From assembly GCA_028290765.1 (NCBI GenBank), contig JAQGJF010000696.1, positions 1 through 14,838 of the forward strand: 14,838 nucleotides of DNA, in the 5' to 3' direction. Of this stretch, positions 6,639-14,462 are shown piece after piece. The notes under the pieces are model-generated. The model saw nothing but the letters and a program-made list of their open reading frames with translations. It searched no databases and was not told the DNA's origin. Numbering within the stretch: position 1 is the stretch's first letter; the number at the start of each line of letters is the position of its first letter. The position numbers and the translations under genes are program-made. The stretch is from Tardiphaga sp. Its GTDB lineage: Bacteria > Pseudomonadota > Alphaproteobacteria > Rhizobiales > Xanthobacteraceae.

Positions 6639-7501
6639 AGCTCGCCACGTTCCAGCACCAGGGTGTGGAAAAAATCGGCGTCGTCATCGGCAGCGACGTC
6701 GCAGACGTATCGGGCCGGCCGGGCGCGCCGGCCAGCCTGCGTGAGCTGCTGGACCGCGGTGACGAAGGCCTGACCTGGATCCGGCAGGCAACTGGCGCAA
6801 GCCCGCGCCTCGCATTGGCGGACGTTCAACTCTGCGCGCCTATTCCGGCGCCGCGGAAATTCCTCGGCCTCGGCGGCAATTATGCGTCGCATTTGGCCGA
6901 GGCGGCCAAGGTGGGCGTCGTTCGTGGCGCTGGCCAGGTCTGGTTCAACAAGCAGGTCTCGTGCGTCACTGGCCCTTACGACCCGGTCCACAAACCCCGC
7001 GTGTCCGAGCAGTTCGACTATGAAGGCGAGTTGGGCGTGGTGATAGGCCAGCGGTGCCGCCATGTGCGCCCGGAAAATGCGGAGGCGGTGATTGCCGGTT
7101 ATGTCGTGGTCAACGACATGAGTGTGCGCGACTGGCAGATGCGGGCACCGACGCACACGCTGGGCAAGTCTTTCGACACCCATGGCCCGTTCGGCCCCTG
7201 GCTCGTCACCCGTGACGAGATTTCCGATCCCCATATCCTGCGCATCCGAACCTGGGTCAATGGCGAGCTGCGCCAGGATGGAAATACGTCGCAGATGATT
7301 CACCGCATCGGCGCCATGGTGGTCGAATTGTCCACCGCATTCACGCTCGAGCCGGGGGATATTCTTGCCACCGGCAGCCCGGCCGGCGTCGGCGGCTTGA
7401 TGGAGCCTCCATGCTATCTGCGCCCGGGCGATGTGGTGCGCGTCGAGATCGAGTCCATCGGCGCGATCGAAAATCGCGTGATTGCCGAACCATCGCCCTG
7501 A
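6635..7501 (+). CDS. Fumarylacetoacetate hydrolase (FAH) family protein
   Basis: Metal-dependent enzyme of the FAH superfamily, whose members cleave C-C bonds of acylpyruvate-like compounds, or isomerise or decarboxylate ring-cleavage products. The 288-residue product has a short N-terminal region (1-65) and the catalytic fold from about residue 73 (KFLGLGGNYASHLAEA). The metal ligands are visible: Glu130 and Glu132 in DYEGELGVVIG and Asp161 in VVNDMSVRDWQ. A lysine follows in TLGKSFDTHGPFGPW, then LEPGDILATGSPAGVG, the standard C-terminal motif. It overlaps the azoreductase stop by 4 nt. Together with the downstream ring-cleavage-like enzyme it suggests turnover of an aromatic ring-fission product. 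Specific names such as ureidoglycolate lyase or homoprotocatechuate isomerase are often given to this subfamily automatically and are not supported here. Confidence 0.93.
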   Translation: MKLATFQHQGVEKIGVVIGSDVADVSGRPGAPASLRELLDRGDEGLTWIRQATGASPRLALADVQLCAPIPAPRKFLGLGGNYASHLAEAAKVGVVRGAGQVWFNKQVSCVTGPYDPVHKPRVSEQFDYEGELGVVIGQRCRHVRPENAEAVIAGYVVVNDMSVRDWQMRAPTHTLGKSFDTHGPFGPWLVTRDEISDPHILRIRTWVNGELRQDGNTSQMIHRIGAMVVELSTAFTLEPGDILATGSPAGVGGLMEPPCYLRPGDVVRVEIESIGAIENRVIAEPSP

Positions 7502-7547
7502 AAACCGCGGGACACATCCGCTTAAGAAACCAAGGAGGAAACGAAGA

Positions 7548-8141
7548 ATGACCAGCCGCTGCTTACCTGACGCCACCGCCGCCGCGATCCGTCCCGTAAA
7601 ACTGGCCCATGTTGTGCTGCGCGTCGCCAACCTTAAACGCTCGCGCGACTGGTATCTCAAGGTGCTGGAAGGCCGTCCGGCTTTCGAGAATGAAATGCTC
7701 TGCTTCCTCACCTATGATGACGAGCACCATCGCGTCGGCTTGATCGAACGTCCCGACCTCAGTGGTTCGGGCGACGCGCACCACGGGCTGGAACACGTCT
7801 CCTTCACCTATGCCTCGCTGGGTGATCTGCTTGCCAATTACCGGCGGCTGGCACAACACGACGTCCGGCCGTACTGGACCATCAACCACGGACCTACGAT
7901 CTCGATGTACTACAAGGATCCCGACGGCAATCGGCTGGAGCTGCAACACGATGTGTTCGAGCACGCCGAAGAGCTTGACGCGTTCTTCGACAGCGGCGCC
8001 TACCACGAGAACTTCATGGGCGTGATTTTCGATCCGGAAGAGATGATCGCACGCTTCGAAGCCGGTGAGCCGCTGGCCGAAATTACGGCGCGGCCCAAGC
8101 TGGCCGAGGGCAAGACGCCATGGGATATGTTCGTTCCCTGA
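7548..8141 (+). CDS. VOC-family protein, small extradiol-dioxygenase-like
   Basis: Vicinal oxygen chelate metalloenzyme, probably an Fe/Mn-dependent aromatic ring-cleaving dioxygenase or relative. The 197-residue product has two beta-alpha-beta-beta-beta modules (about 17-135). They carry the expected metal triad: His21 (KLAHVVLRV), His83 (HHGLEHVSF) and Glu131 (DPDGNRLELQHD). A tail of about 60 residues follows (FMGVIFDPEEMIARFEAGEP). Classical extradiol enzymes have four modules and about 290 residues, so this would be a short one-domain type; a glyoxalase-like isomerase is the alternative. Start 7548 is fixed by a strong AAGGAGG 9 nt upstream; a frame open from 7482 overlaps the previous gene and is unlikely. 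It lies 46 nt after the FAH gene, as last gene of the operon. Confidence 0.9.
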   Translation: MTSRCLPDATAAAIRPVKLAHVVLRVANLKRSRDWYLKVLEGRPAFENEMLCFLTYDDEHHRVGLIERPDLSGSGDAHHGLEHVSFTYASLGDLLANYRRLAQHDVRPYWTINHGPTISMYYKDPDGNRLELQHDVFEHAEELDAFFDSGAYHENFMGVIFDPEEMIARFEAGEPLAEITARPKLAEGKTPWDMFVP

Positions 8142-8192
8142 GCAGGCGCCACTACCGCGCGTGACAGCAGCAGACCGGGCCGGCCGCTCACG

Positions 8193-8224
8193 CGGAACGG
8201 CGCGGCTTGCACCGCGCCGTTCCG
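8193..8224. terminator. Perfect 13-bp hairpin between convergent genes
   Basis: CGGAACGGCGCGG (8193-8205) is perfectly complementary to CCGCGCCGTTCCG (8212-8224), with a 6-nt loop. It lies between the convergent ends of the VOC gene and the DUF2076 gene, so a bidirectional terminator or 3'-end stabiliser is likely. There is no T run on either side, so it is not a classical intrinsic terminator. Confidence 0.55.
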
Positions 8225-8268
8225 GATCATGCGCCAGCGGCGGCCGCTTTCACGTGAGGGCGAACCGA

Positions 8269-9081
8269 TCAGGCGTAGTCGCTGTCGCCGCCGTCGGTGC
8301 CGAAGTCGTCGGAATCCATATCCATGTCGTCGTGATCGGGGGTTTGATCGTTCGACGCCTGGTCGAAGAGGCCGGCGCGCGAATTGTCGGCGCCGGAGTC
8401 GGCGCGATTTCCGCTCGAGCCGATATCGTTGACGCCGGCGTCGCGGGCGAGATCGCTGTTGGATTGATCGCCGCCCCACGGCTTGCGGTCGCCGCTGCCG
8501 GAGAGGCCACTGCTGTCGCCAAAGCTCTGGTGGCTGCCGCCCATCATGTTGCGGATGCTGCCGAGCAGCAACGATCCGCCGACCACGCCGGCCGCCGCCG
8601 CCGCCGCGGTTCCCAGAAACGATCCGCCGCCACCGACCGGCGATTGCGGCGCGCCGTAGGGCTGCTGGCCGTACGGCGCCTGGTTATAGGGCGCCTGGTT
8701 ATATTGGCTGGCCTGCGGCATCACCTGGCCGCTGTTCCAGACCGGACGGCCGGGCGCTTCGGGGGGCCGTACGTTCGGCACCGAGCCGCGCGGCTGATTC
8801 TGATTTTGTCCGAACAGCGTATCGCGCATCGAATCGAGGAATCCGCCGGATTGATTCTGTTCGCCACCGCCATGGCTTTCGAGTTCCTGGATGCGGTCAT
8901 GGGCGCGTCTGAGCGCCTCGTCCTGCAGCAGGACGGTCTGTACCAGGGCGTAGGTGGCGTTGGGCGCCTGGCGCAGCCCTTGGGCGACGGCCGCGATGGC
9001 GTCGGGATCGCGAGGGGCGGTTTCGACCTTGCTGAGCCGGTCGAAAAGATCATCAACCAATTGGCGTTCTTGCGGTGTCAT
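8269..9081 (-). CDS. DUF2076 domain-containing protein
   Basis: Function unknown. The 270-residue product begins MTPQERQLVDDLFDRLSKVE, the recognisable start of the DUF2076 family. A helical region of about 75 residues follows (LVQTVLLQDEALRRAHDRIQ), then a low-complexity Pro/Gln/Asn/Tyr linker with repeats YNQAPYNQAPYGQQPYG (about 125-145). Next come a Gly/Ala-rich hydrophobic stretch (GSFLGTAAAAAAGVVGGSLL), an MMGG segment, and a strongly acidic tail (DHDDMDMDSDDFGTDGGDSDYA). There is no signal peptide, and the single hydrophobic stretch is too small and glycine-rich to be a certain membrane helix. ATG 9081 has AGGAGA 7 nt upstream; the longer frame to 9213 lacks support. It is monocistronic. 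Some databases call such proteins ligand-binding sensors, which I cannot support. Confidence 0.88.
   Translation of the reverse strand: MTPQERQLVDDLFDRLSKVETAPRDPDAIAAVAQGLRQAPNATYALVQTVLLQDEALRRAHDRIQELESHGGGEQNQSGGFLDSMRDTLFGQNQNQPRGSVPNVRPPEAPGRPVWNSGQVMPQASQYNQAPYNQAPYGQQPYGAPQSPVGGGGSFLGTAAAAAAGVVGGSLLLGSIRNMMGGSHQSFGDSSGLSGSGDRKPWGGDQSNSDLARDAGVNDIGSSGNRADSGADNSRAGLFDQASNDQTPDHDDMDMDSDDFGTDGGDSDYA
8675..8703. repeat. Short tandem repeat inside the DUF2076 gene
   Basis: GGCGCCTGGTTATA occurs at 8675-8688 and again at 8690-8703, a 15-nt period that codes the YNQAP repeats of the Q/N/Y-rich linker. The near-identical DNA suggests a recent duplication by slippage. Confidence 0.8.
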
Positions 9082-9209
9082 GGCCGTCTCCTGAATCGCG
9101 CTGATCGGCGCGGTGGGAGATGTAATGACGCTTTGTGTTCCAAGTAGTGCCGGGCGGATTAAATTTCTGTATGCGACAAAGCGACCCGAAAGGGGGAAAA
9201 GCGCCGGTT

Positions 9210-10052
9210 TCAAGCCAATGTAACTTTGTTTATCGCCAGCAGCGCCGGAAAATCATCGCCGGCGAGGAATTCATATTCCCGTTCACGCTGATCTGTCAGC
9301 GGATCCAGTTCGATAAGTGTTTCATCGACAAAACCGGGATGGCACATCACCAGGCCGCCGTCGGGCAGGCCGTCGAGAAATCCGCGCAAATGCCCGCCGA
9401 AATCGGAGGCTTGCGAAAAATCATAGGCGCCGGCAAATCCCGGATTGAAGGCGATATTCCTGGACCGAGCGCCGGCGCGAAACCGCGCGCTGAGCACGTC
9501 GAGCAGCAGCGCCTTCGGCATGCCGATCCGGCTCGACAGCGGCTGGCGGCGGCCGCACTGGCGCACCCAGGCGTTCGGAGCGGCGGCCTTGACCGCGGCC
9601 AGAAAGGCGTCGCGCACCTGCGGAAATAGTTGCACGTGTTGATGGCCGTCAACGTAATCCGGGGGCCGGCCGAACAGGGTGGCGAACGCCGCGATCTGCG
9701 CGGTCACTTCGGCGCCGATGATTTCGCGGTCGAGCCGCCGCAGCAGGCTGGTGCGCAGCATCTTCGCCAGCGGCAGAAACAGCCCGCCATCGAGCGGCCG
9801 GAAATGCATGGTGAGGGGATGAAACGGCGCCGTCAGCGTGGCGTGCAGGCCGATGGCGCAATCCGGGCGAAGCGTGACCGCGGCGTTGAGGGCGTTGACC
9901 TCGTCACGGCCGATCGCCGGACCCACCATCATCACCGATGTCGCATTGAGCCGTCCGCGCTCGATCAGATCGCGGATCGCGCGGTTGACGCCGGGGCTCA
10001 GGCCATAATCGTCGGCGCACAGCCAGATCCGGCGCAACGCAGTGTCGTTCAT
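9210..10052 (-). CDS. ChbG/HpnK (YdjC-like) family carbohydrate deacetylase
   Basis: Likely metal-dependent N-deacetylase acting on an N-acetylated sugar or a lipid-linked sugar. The 280-residue product has the YdjC fold features: LCADDYGLSPGVN with Asp14-Asp15, GLHATLT with His70, and VDGHQHVQLFP with His137 and His139. These are the expected metal and catalytic positions, and CHPGF lies near the C-terminus. The start at 10052 overlaps the glycosyltransferase stop by 4 nt (ATGA), so translation is coupled. Family members include ChbG (chitooligosaccharide deacetylase), HpnK (hopanoid clusters) and NaxD (undecaprenyl-phosphate-GalNAc deacetylase). Coupling to a polyisoprenyl-type glycosyltransferase favours a NaxD-like role. 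I see no hopanoid genes nearby, so HpnK is not adopted as a name. Confidence 0.9.
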   Translation of the reverse strand: MNDTALRRIWLCADDYGLSPGVNRAIRDLIERGRLNATSVMMVGPAIGRDEVNALNAAVTLRPDCAIGLHATLTAPFHPLTMHFRPLDGGLFLPLAKMLRTSLLRRLDREIIGAEVTAQIAAFATLFGRPPDYVDGHQHVQLFPQVRDAFLAAVKAAAPNAWVRQCGRRQPLSSRIGMPKALLLDVLSARFRAGARSRNIAFNPGFAGAYDFSQASDFGGHLRGFLDGLPDGGLVMCHPGFVDETLIELDPLTDQREREYEFLAGDDFPALLAINKVTLA

Positions 10053-11095
10053 TCGGCGGCGGTCCGTTCGCCGACCTTGCCGGTGCTGTCGGTGTCCGCA
10101 CGCTTCACGCTGTGTTCGGCGACGAAATAGATCGGTCGGCCTTTCAACTCGGAGAGAATCTTTCCGATATATTCGCCGACGATACCGATCATGATGAGCT
10201 GCACGCCGCCGATGGTCATCAGGCCGACGACCAGCGATGGATAGCCGGGCACTGATTTGCCGCTGCTGAACGTCTCCCACAGAATCGAAAGCCCGAACAG
10301 AAACGCCCCGAAGGCGAGCAGCAAGCCCAGCAGGCTGGCAAATCGCAGCGGCGCCACCGAAAACGACGTCAGGCCTTCGATCGACAATCCGATCAGCCGT
10401 GCGGGGCTGAACGAGGTGATGCCATGGGCGCGCGCCGCCGGTTCGTAATCGACGCGGATCTGGCGGAACCCGATCCAGGTGGCAAGGCCCTTGAAGAAGC
10501 GATTGCGTTCCGGAAGCTGGCGCAACGCTGCGGCGGCTCGCGGCGACAGCAAGCGGAAGTCGCCGGCGTCTTCGGGAATCTTTTGCCGCGCGCCCCAGTT
10601 GATCAGCGCATAGAAGCCGTGCACCGCGATGCGCCGCAGCAGCGGCTCGTTGTCGCGATGCGCCTTGGCGGTATAGACCACGTCATAGCCGCCATCGATC
10701 CAGTGGCCGACGAGCTTCTCGACCAGGTCCGGCGGATGCTGCCCGTCGCCGTCCATGAACAGGCCCGCGCCGCGCCGCGCGTGATCCAGCCCGGCCATCA
10801 GCGCCGCGTCCTTGCCGAAATTGCGCGACAGCGACACCACCTGGACATCGAGCGCCCCCGCCGGGAGGCTGCGGGCGATACCGAGCGTGCCGTCGGCGCT
10901 GCCGTCGTCGACGTAAACTACCTCGCAGCCGAGGTTGTGGCGCTGCTTGAGGGTGGCTGCGAGCGCGCCAAGCCGCTCGTGAAACAGCGCCAGCCCGGCA
11001 GCCTCGTTGTAGACGGGCACGACGATCGACAGCCCCTGCGCGGCAGCGGTCGAAGCATCGGTCGACAGGGCGGAAACGTCGCTGCCCAGCATCAT
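10049..11095 (-). CDS. Family 2 glycosyltransferase, polyprenyl-phosphate-sugar type
   Basis: Inner-membrane enzyme that probably moves a nucleotide sugar onto a polyprenyl phosphate, like ArnC, GtrB or dolichol-phosphate mannose synthase. The 348-residue product has a cytosolic GT-A domain: SIVVPVYNEAAGL at about 23-35, VVYVDDGSADGT, FMDGDGQHPPDLVEKL with the DxD-like acid cluster, and RNRFFKGLATWIGF. Two C-terminal membrane helices follow (about FASLLGLLLAFGAFLFGLSI and VVGLMTIGGVQLIMIGIVGEYIG), the layout of the GtrB group. Met-Met at 11095/11092 makes the exact start uncertain by one codon. It lies 87 nt after hisG and overlaps the deacetylase gene by 4 nt. The sugar is unknown. A flippase and a final transferase would be needed and are not in the window. 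Confidence 0.93.
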   Translation of the reverse strand: MMLGSDVSALSTDASTAAAQGLSIVVPVYNEAAGLALFHERLGALAATLKQRHNLGCEVVYVDDGSADGTLGIARSLPAGALDVQVVSLSRNFGKDAALMAGLDHARRGAGLFMDGDGQHPPDLVEKLVGHWIDGGYDVVYTAKAHRDNEPLLRRIAVHGFYALINWGARQKIPEDAGDFRLLSPRAAAALRQLPERNRFFKGLATWIGFRQIRVDYEPAARAHGITSFSPARLIGLSIEGLTSFSVAPLRFASLLGLLLAFGAFLFGLSILWETFSSGKSVPGYPSLVVGLMTIGGVQLIMIGIVGEYIGKILSELKGRPIYFVAEHSVKRADTDSTGKVGERTAAE

Positions 11096-11182
11096 CGATC
11101 AGGTCCCATCATCCAGAACATGCACGCAATATATGGTAGCCGCCACGTGCTGTCGCCAGCAAGGCCGGCCGCCATGCGCGAC

Positions 11183-12160
11183 CTACTGCCGCAAAAAGGC
11201 TTCGAGCTTGGCGAACAGCGGATTGTCGCGATCCAGCACGTAGTCGAGCGAGGCGATCGAAACCGTCTCCGCGCCATGGCCGCGCAGGAAACTGCCGAGC
11301 GCGTAGAGTTGCGCCGGTGGGCAGTGCAGCGTGACCATGCCCGACGAGGTCGGTCCGCCGAATGGCGAGACCACGCCGAACCGGTTGTGCGCCTCGGCCA
11401 GCAGCGCGGCGTCGCAACCGGCGAAACGGGTGCGGACTTCGCGGTATTTGCTGGCGCGGGCCCTAGCTGCGATGTGGTCGAGAATGACCCGCGCGGTCTC
11501 ACGCGCCTCGCTGGTCCAATCGGCATCGCGTGACGCCACCAGGTTGGCCTGGCTGCGCAGAATCACGCCATCGTCGAGCACCTTGAGCCCGTTGGCCGCA
11601 AGCGTGGCGCCGGTCGTGGTAATGTCGACGATCATCTCGGCGGTTCCGACCGCCGGCGCGCCTTCGGTCGCGCCGGCGCTTTCGACGATGCGGTAATCGA
11701 CCACCCCATGGGACGCAAAGAACGTCCGGGTCAGGTTGATGTATTTGGTCGCGACCCGCATCCGCCGGTTATGCTGGGCGCGGAAGCCGGTGGTGACGTC
11801 GTCGAGATCGGCCATGGTGCGGACGTCGATCCAGGCTTGCGGCACCGCGACCACGACATTGGCGCTGCCAAAACCGAGCTGTTCGATCAGCGCCACGCGC
11901 TTGTCGGCGTCGACGATGCTCTCGCGCACCAGATCCTCGCCGGTGACGCCGAGATGCACGGTGCCGCGGGCCAGTTGCGAGGCGATTTCGCTCGCCGACA
12001 GATATGCGATTTCGACATTGTCGAGCCCGGCAATGGTGCCGCGATAGTCGCGGGCGCCGCGCGGCTTGGCCAGCGCCAGGCCGGCGCGGGTAAAGAACGC
12101 CTCGGCATTTTCCTGCAGGCGCCCCTTGGAGGGGACGGCGAGAACGAACGGCGTCGTCAT
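11183..12160 (-). CDS. hisG: ATP phosphoribosyltransferase catalytic subunit HisG
   Basis: First enzyme of histidine synthesis: ATP plus PRPP gives phosphoribosyl-ATP. The 325-residue product begins [19 protein letters not shown] and contains [27 protein letters not shown] and the PRPP-binding [20 protein letters not shown] loop. The C-terminal 80 or so residues ([20 protein letters not shown] onward) resemble the regulatory domain of long-form HisG. Short forms that use HisZ are only about 200-230 residues, so the length is notable given the adjacent hisZ. ATG 12160 overlaps the hisZ stop by 4 nt; the longer frame to 12217 is not credible. Feedback inhibition by histidine is expected from the family. 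Confidence 0.97.
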   Translation of the reverse strand: MTTPFVLAVPSKGRLQENAEAFFTRAGLALAKPRGARDYRGTIAGLDNVEIAYLSASEIASQLARGTVHLGVTGEDLVRESIVDADKRVALIEQLGFGSANVVVAVPQAWIDVRTMADLDDVTTGFRAQHNRRMRVATKYINLTRTFFASHGVVDYRIVESAGATEGAPAVGTAEMIVDITTTGATLAANGLKVLDDGVILRSQANLVASRDADWTSEARETARVILDHIAARARASKYREVRTRFAGCDAALLAEAHNRFGVVSPFGGPTSSGMVTLHCPPAQLYALGSFLRGHGAETVSIASLDYVLDRDNPLFAKLEAFLRQ

Positions 12161-13344
12161 GGTGTGCTCCCGCCCTGTCCGGCAGGCTTGTCGCCCGCGG
12201 CGGGCTTGCGGCCACACTGCGTCAGCGCCTCGATCCAGATCGAGAACCCGACCGCGGGGATCGGCGAGGGCGCGCCGAGCTGGGTCATCAGGCCGTCATA
12301 GCGTCCGCCGGCCACCAGCGGTTCGACGCCGTTGCCCTTGCTGTGCAGCTCGAATTCGAAGCCGGTGTAATAGTCGAGGCCGCGGCCGAACGACGTGGCA
12401 AACCGCGTCTTGCCGATGTCGATGCCGCGCGCGGCCATGAAGCCGATGCGGCTTTCGAACTGGTCGATCGCCGCGGTGATGTTCAATTTGGCGTCGGCGG
12501 CGAGCGCGCGCAATTGCGCCAGCGCCTCGTCCGGATCGCCCGCGATCGCGAGAAAACGCTTGATCGACTGCAGCGCATCGCGCGGCAGCGCGCCGCCCTT
12601 GAGCGTCGATTGTTCGAGGAAACGGTCGGCGATTTCCGCGACCGAGCGTCCCCCGACATTGGTCGCGCCGGCGATCGACATCAGGTCGGTCACCAGCGCT
12701 AGCGCCGCCTTGCGGTCGGAGCCGGCCAGCGCCGCCAGCACGCCTTCATATTCGTTGCGGGCGGCCGCGGTCGCCAGGGTGAGGCGCCCGAGATCCTGCT
12801 CCAGGCTGATCTTGCGGTTGAAATCCTTGATCAGCCGCCGCCTCCACACCGGATAGAGGTCGAGCGCGTCGATCAAAGCGGTAAACAGCGCCACGTCGCC
12901 GGTGCGGATATCGACGTTGGCGAGGCCAAATGCAGTGGTGGCCTCGAGCGCGAGCGCCAGCATTTCGGCGTCGGCCGCGGCCCGGTCCAGCCGTCCGAAC
13001 GATTCGATGCCGGCCTGCTGAAATTCGCTGGGGCAGCCGCTGCGGTAACGAAACACCGGCCCAAGATAGCAGAATCCCGCCGGCTGGCCGGCGCGGTTCG
13101 AGGCCAGATAATCGCGTGCCACCGGAATGGTGAGGTCCGGACGCAGGCACAGCTCGTCGCCGCTGGCGTCGGTGGTCAAATACAGGCTTTTACGGATGTC
13201 TTCGCCGGACAAATCGAGGAACGGCTCGGCGGGTTGCAGGATCGCCGGCTCCGCCAGCCCATAGCCGGCCTGCGTAAACGACAACAGCAGCGCGTCCGCC
13301 CATGCGGCGGATCCGGTCGCACGAGGGGCGGCGGTCTTGGTCAT
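12157..13344 (-). CDS. hisZ: ATP phosphoribosyltransferase regulatory subunit HisZ
   Basis: Class II tRNA-synthetase-like protein that associates with HisG and confers histidine control; it does not charge tRNA. The 395-residue product has synthetase motif 2-like [20 protein letters not shown]. The histidine-site segment [19 protein letters not shown] and [13 protein letters not shown] follow near the C-terminus, as in HisZ/HisRS. It lacks the HisRS anticodon-binding domain and ends in a short tail. ATG 13344 was chosen over an in-frame TTG at 13356. It is the first gene of the hisZ-hisG pair, with ATGA coupling, and its 151-nt upstream gap to rsmE holds no gene; I saw no convincing promoter or terminator there. 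Confidence 0.96.
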   Translation of the reverse strand: MTKTAAPRATGSAAWADALLLSFTQAGYGLAEPAILQPAEPFLDLSGEDIRKSLYLTTDASGDELCLRPDLTIPVARDYLASNRAGQPAGFCYLGPVFRYRSGCPSEFQQAGIESFGRLDRAAADAEMLALALEATTAFGLANVDIRTGDVALFTALIDALDLYPVWRRRLIKDFNRKISLEQDLGRLTLATAAARNEYEGVLAALAGSDRKAALALVTDLMSIAGATNVGGRSVAEIADRFLEQSTLKGGALPRDALQSIKRFLAIAGDPDEALAQLRALAADAKLNITAAIDQFESRIGFMAARGIDIGKTRFATSFGRGLDYYTGFEFELHSKGNGVEPLVAGGRYDGLMTQLGAPSPIPAVGFSIWIEALTQCGRKPAAGDKPAGQGGSTP

Positions 13345-13495
13345 CTCGACGTCCAAAAATGTCCGAAAGAGGATTTTGACTAGAAAGCATCAGGCGGCGC
13401 AGCCCCTTAGCATGCCCACCTGCGAGTTTCGACCACCATTGGCCAAGTGGCTTAATGACCGGCCAAGAAACCAGCCAGGCGACCGCCCAAGGCCG

Positions 13496-14263
13496 CTATC
13501 TAGCCCCGACGCCGGGGGCGGTCCAGTCGCCCAATGCGGCCTGGACCAAAGCCAGCGCCGCGACCGCCGCGGTGTCGGCCCGCAGGATCCTGGGTCCCAG
13601 CGCAAGCCGGACAGTGTGCGGTTGCCGCAGCAATATCGCCCGTTCTTCCTCGGCGAACCCGCCTTCGGGGCCGATCAGCAGATCGATTCCGGCGGCGCCG
13701 GCTTGCCGTGCGTTGGCCAGCGCCGCCTGCGGATCGGCGGTTTCGGCGGCCTCGTCGCAGAAAATCAGCAGGCGCTGAGTAGGCCGTTGGCCCAGCCAGC
13801 GCTCCAGCGCGATCGGTTCCTCGACCGTTGCCAGGCTCAGAATGCCGCATTGTTCGGCCGCTTCGATGACGTTGGCGCGCATCCGCTCGGTATTGACCCG
13901 GTTCGCCTGGGTGAAACGGGTCATGACGGGTTGCAGGGCCGAGGCGCCCATTTCGACCGCCTTCTGCACCATGTAGTCGAGCCGGGCGTGTTTCAGCGGG
14001 GCAAAGACGTAAGTGAGGTCGGGCAGGCGGTCCTGGGGCCTGGCCTGGGCCAGGATTTCCAGGCGGTCGGGCCGCTTGCGGCCGGCGATCGCGGCCTGCC
14101 ATTCGCCGTCGCGGCCGTTGAAGACCAGAACCGTGCCGCCCGCCGCCAGACGCAGCACATTGCCGAGATAGTTGGCCTGGTCGCGGTCGAGGGCGATCCC
14201 GGCGCCGGAGGCCAGATCGGCATCGACGAACAGCCGGGGACCGCGAAAATCGAGTTCGGGCAT
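13496..14263 (-). CDS. rsmE: 16S rRNA (uracil(1498)-N(3))-methyltransferase RsmE
   Basis: SPOUT-class methyltransferase that uses S-adenosylmethionine to methylate U1498 of 16S rRNA in the 30S subunit. The 255-residue product has the usual length. An N-terminal PUA-like RNA-binding domain (about 1-75) includes RDQANYLGNVLRLAAG. The SPOUT knot domain shows KAVEMGASALQPVMTRF, NVIEAAEQCG, LLIGPEGGFAEEE and LGPRILRADTAAVAALALVQ, the SAM-binding trefoil-knot motifs. ATG 14263 has AAGGA about 8 nt upstream. Stop TAG is at 13496. It is encoded on the same strand as hisZ but 151 nt away, so co-transcription is possible and unproven. Confidence 0.97.
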   Translation of the reverse strand: MPELDFRGPRLFVDADLASGAGIALDRDQANYLGNVLRLAAGGTVLVFNGRDGEWQAAIAGRKRPDRLEILAQARPQDRLPDLTYVFAPLKHARLDYMVQKAVEMGASALQPVMTRFTQANRVNTERMRANVIEAAEQCGILSLATVEEPIALERWLGQRPTQRLLIFCDEAAETADPQAALANARQAGAAGIDLLIGPEGGFAEEERAILLRQPHTVRLALGPRILRADTAAVAALALVQAALGDWTAPGVGAR

Positions 14264-14360
14264 GATTAATGTTCCTTAAGGTGCCGGCTTTTAGCCTAAC
14301 TACACGCAATTATCAGCGTCCGGCGCGGCCATGCGCCGCGCTGTTGCCTAATTCGACGGG

Positions 14361-14389
14361 TTGTTAAGGGGCGGCAGGAATCGTAAAAC
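14361..14389 (+). promoter_or_regulatory. Possible promoter of the exported Pro-rich protein gene
   Basis: TTGTTA (14361-14366) and TAAAAC (14384-14389) are 17 nt apart, each matching the sigma70 box at 4 of 6 positions. They lie about 75 nt before the start codon in the divergent gap with rsmE. Pattern only. Confidence 0.35.
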
Positions 14390-14462
14390 GCTCCAAATCG
14401 CAAATCACCTTCTGTTCCAGAAGCGTTTCTTGGGAGCATCGAACCCTGCCGGAGGAACTCTC

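Noticed and set aside
4971..8141. Recent insertion by a mobile element of the LysR cassette
   Set aside because: The cassette looks self-contained, but I see no transposase, integrase, target-site duplication, flanking inverted repeats or nearby tRNA.
8065..9147. 360-residue plus-strand ORF opposite the DUF2076 gene
   Set aside because: Its composition (Ala/Val/Arg/Gly-rich, no motif) is what the antisense of a GC-rich gene gives, and the minus strand holds a recognisable family with a good Shine-Dalgarno.
10424..11533. 369-residue plus-strand ORF across the glycosyltransferase and hisG
   Set aside because: It is antisense to two clear genes with all family motifs; no motif or ribosome binding site of its own.
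13337..14269. 310-residue plus-strand ORF opposite rsmE
   Set aside because: Antisense shadow of rsmE, which has full SPOUT motifs.
14321..14338. Hairpin CGGCGC / GCGCCG in the rsmE upstream gap as a terminator
   Set aside because: Only 6 bp, no T run, and it sits between divergent genes where no terminator is expected.
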